The translations under genes and the position numbers were made by a program. This document shows positions 6,507-6,540 of a DNA stretch of 6,540 nucleotides, piece after piece. Within the stretch, counting starts at the first letter, position 1. Each line of letters opens with the position of its first letter. The DNA is from Bacillota bacterium (GTDB taxonomy: Bacteria; Bacillota; Clostridia; Peptostreptococcales; Anaerovoracaceae): assembly GCA_017431395.1 (NCBI GenBank), contig JAFRLD010000005.1, forward strand, positions 1 through 6,540, given 5' to 3'. The notes below the pieces were generated by a model. It saw only the letters and a list, made by a program, of their open reading frames with translations. It did no database searches and was not told the origin of the DNA.

Positions 6507-6530
6507 GTTTATACCAAAACAGGTGTAAAC
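6507..6530. repeat. 9-bp inverted repeat near window end
   Basis: GTTTATACC (6507-6515) and GGTGTAAAC (6522-6530) are inverted repeats with a single G-T pair and a 6-base AAAACA spacer. It lies in the foreign segment downstream of the pseudoknot. It could be a recombinase binding site, an operator or a small hairpin. The window ends 10 bases later, so its context is unseen. Confidence 0.4.
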
Positions 6531-6540
6531 GTTCTTTAAA

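Larger units (their letters stand above)
6332..6540. mobile_element. Foreign AT-rich segment inside yraN, probable end of an inserted element
   Basis: From about 6332 onwards the sequence no longer matches yraN, becomes clearly more AT-rich than the genes to the left, and has no convincing gene in any frame. It is full of complementary segments (pseudoknot 6363-6444, inverted repeat 6507-6530). This pattern fits the non-coding end of a mobile element, for example an IS200/IS605-like element whose ends are structured. TTAT at 6330-6333 could be a target motif of that kind, but this is only suggestive. No transposase is visible. A genomic rearrangement or a contig mis-join at this point would look the same. 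Confidence 0.42.

Noticed and set aside
6426..6539. Minus-strand frame open from the window edge for 37 codons (ends near 6426).
   Set aside because: No recognisable motif and a biased, low-complexity content. It could be the tail of a gene entering from outside the window, but nothing supports this.

Overview
The window reads as chromosomal DNA of a low-to-mid GC Gram-positive bacterium, most likely Bacillota/Clostridia. The basis is strong purine-rich ribosome binding sites, sigma-A style promoters, a TrkA/TrkH pair of the kind common in Clostridia, and a Cof-type HAD phosphatase. No 16S or other phylogenetic marker is present, so this assignment is an inference.

Positions 10-4328, minus strand, hold a tight three-gene potassium-uptake operon read right to left: trkA (two-RCK regulatory subunit), then two tandem, clearly different TrkH pore subunits. 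The gaps are 6 and 8 bases, and each downstream ribosome binding site overlaps the stop codon of the gene before it. A good promoter (TTGATT, 17 bases, TACAAT) lies just upstream of trkA. The product is a K+ uptake system with nucleotide-controlled gating and one regulator for two pore proteins.

Positions 4467-5891, plus strand, hold a divergent two-gene operon: a small glyoxalase II-like metallo-beta-lactamase-fold hydrolase with all its zinc ligands, then, 3 bases later, a Cof-type HAD phosphatase with all four HAD motifs. Both look like soluble cytoplasmic housekeeping hydrolases.

Positions 5892-6220 have no gene. They hold a roughly 206-base imperfect palindrome (5915-6120) with a perfect 12-bp core stem that may act as a terminator, then a textbook sigma-A promoter (TTGACA, 17 bases, TATAAT) with an 8-bp dyad over its -10 and start region.

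Positions 6221-6540 are the most unusual part. A yraN (UPF0102) gene starts normally with a good ribosome binding site but loses all similarity to its family after about codon 37, just before its conserved catalytic-like Asp. From there to the window end the DNA is more AT-rich and codes for nothing recognisable. It contains a set of complementary segments that would fold into a pseudoknot (6363-6444) and a 9-bp inverted repeat at 6507-6530. This looks like one end of an inserted mobile element, or a rearrangement or assembly junction. The rest lies outside the window, so its identity cannot be settled here.
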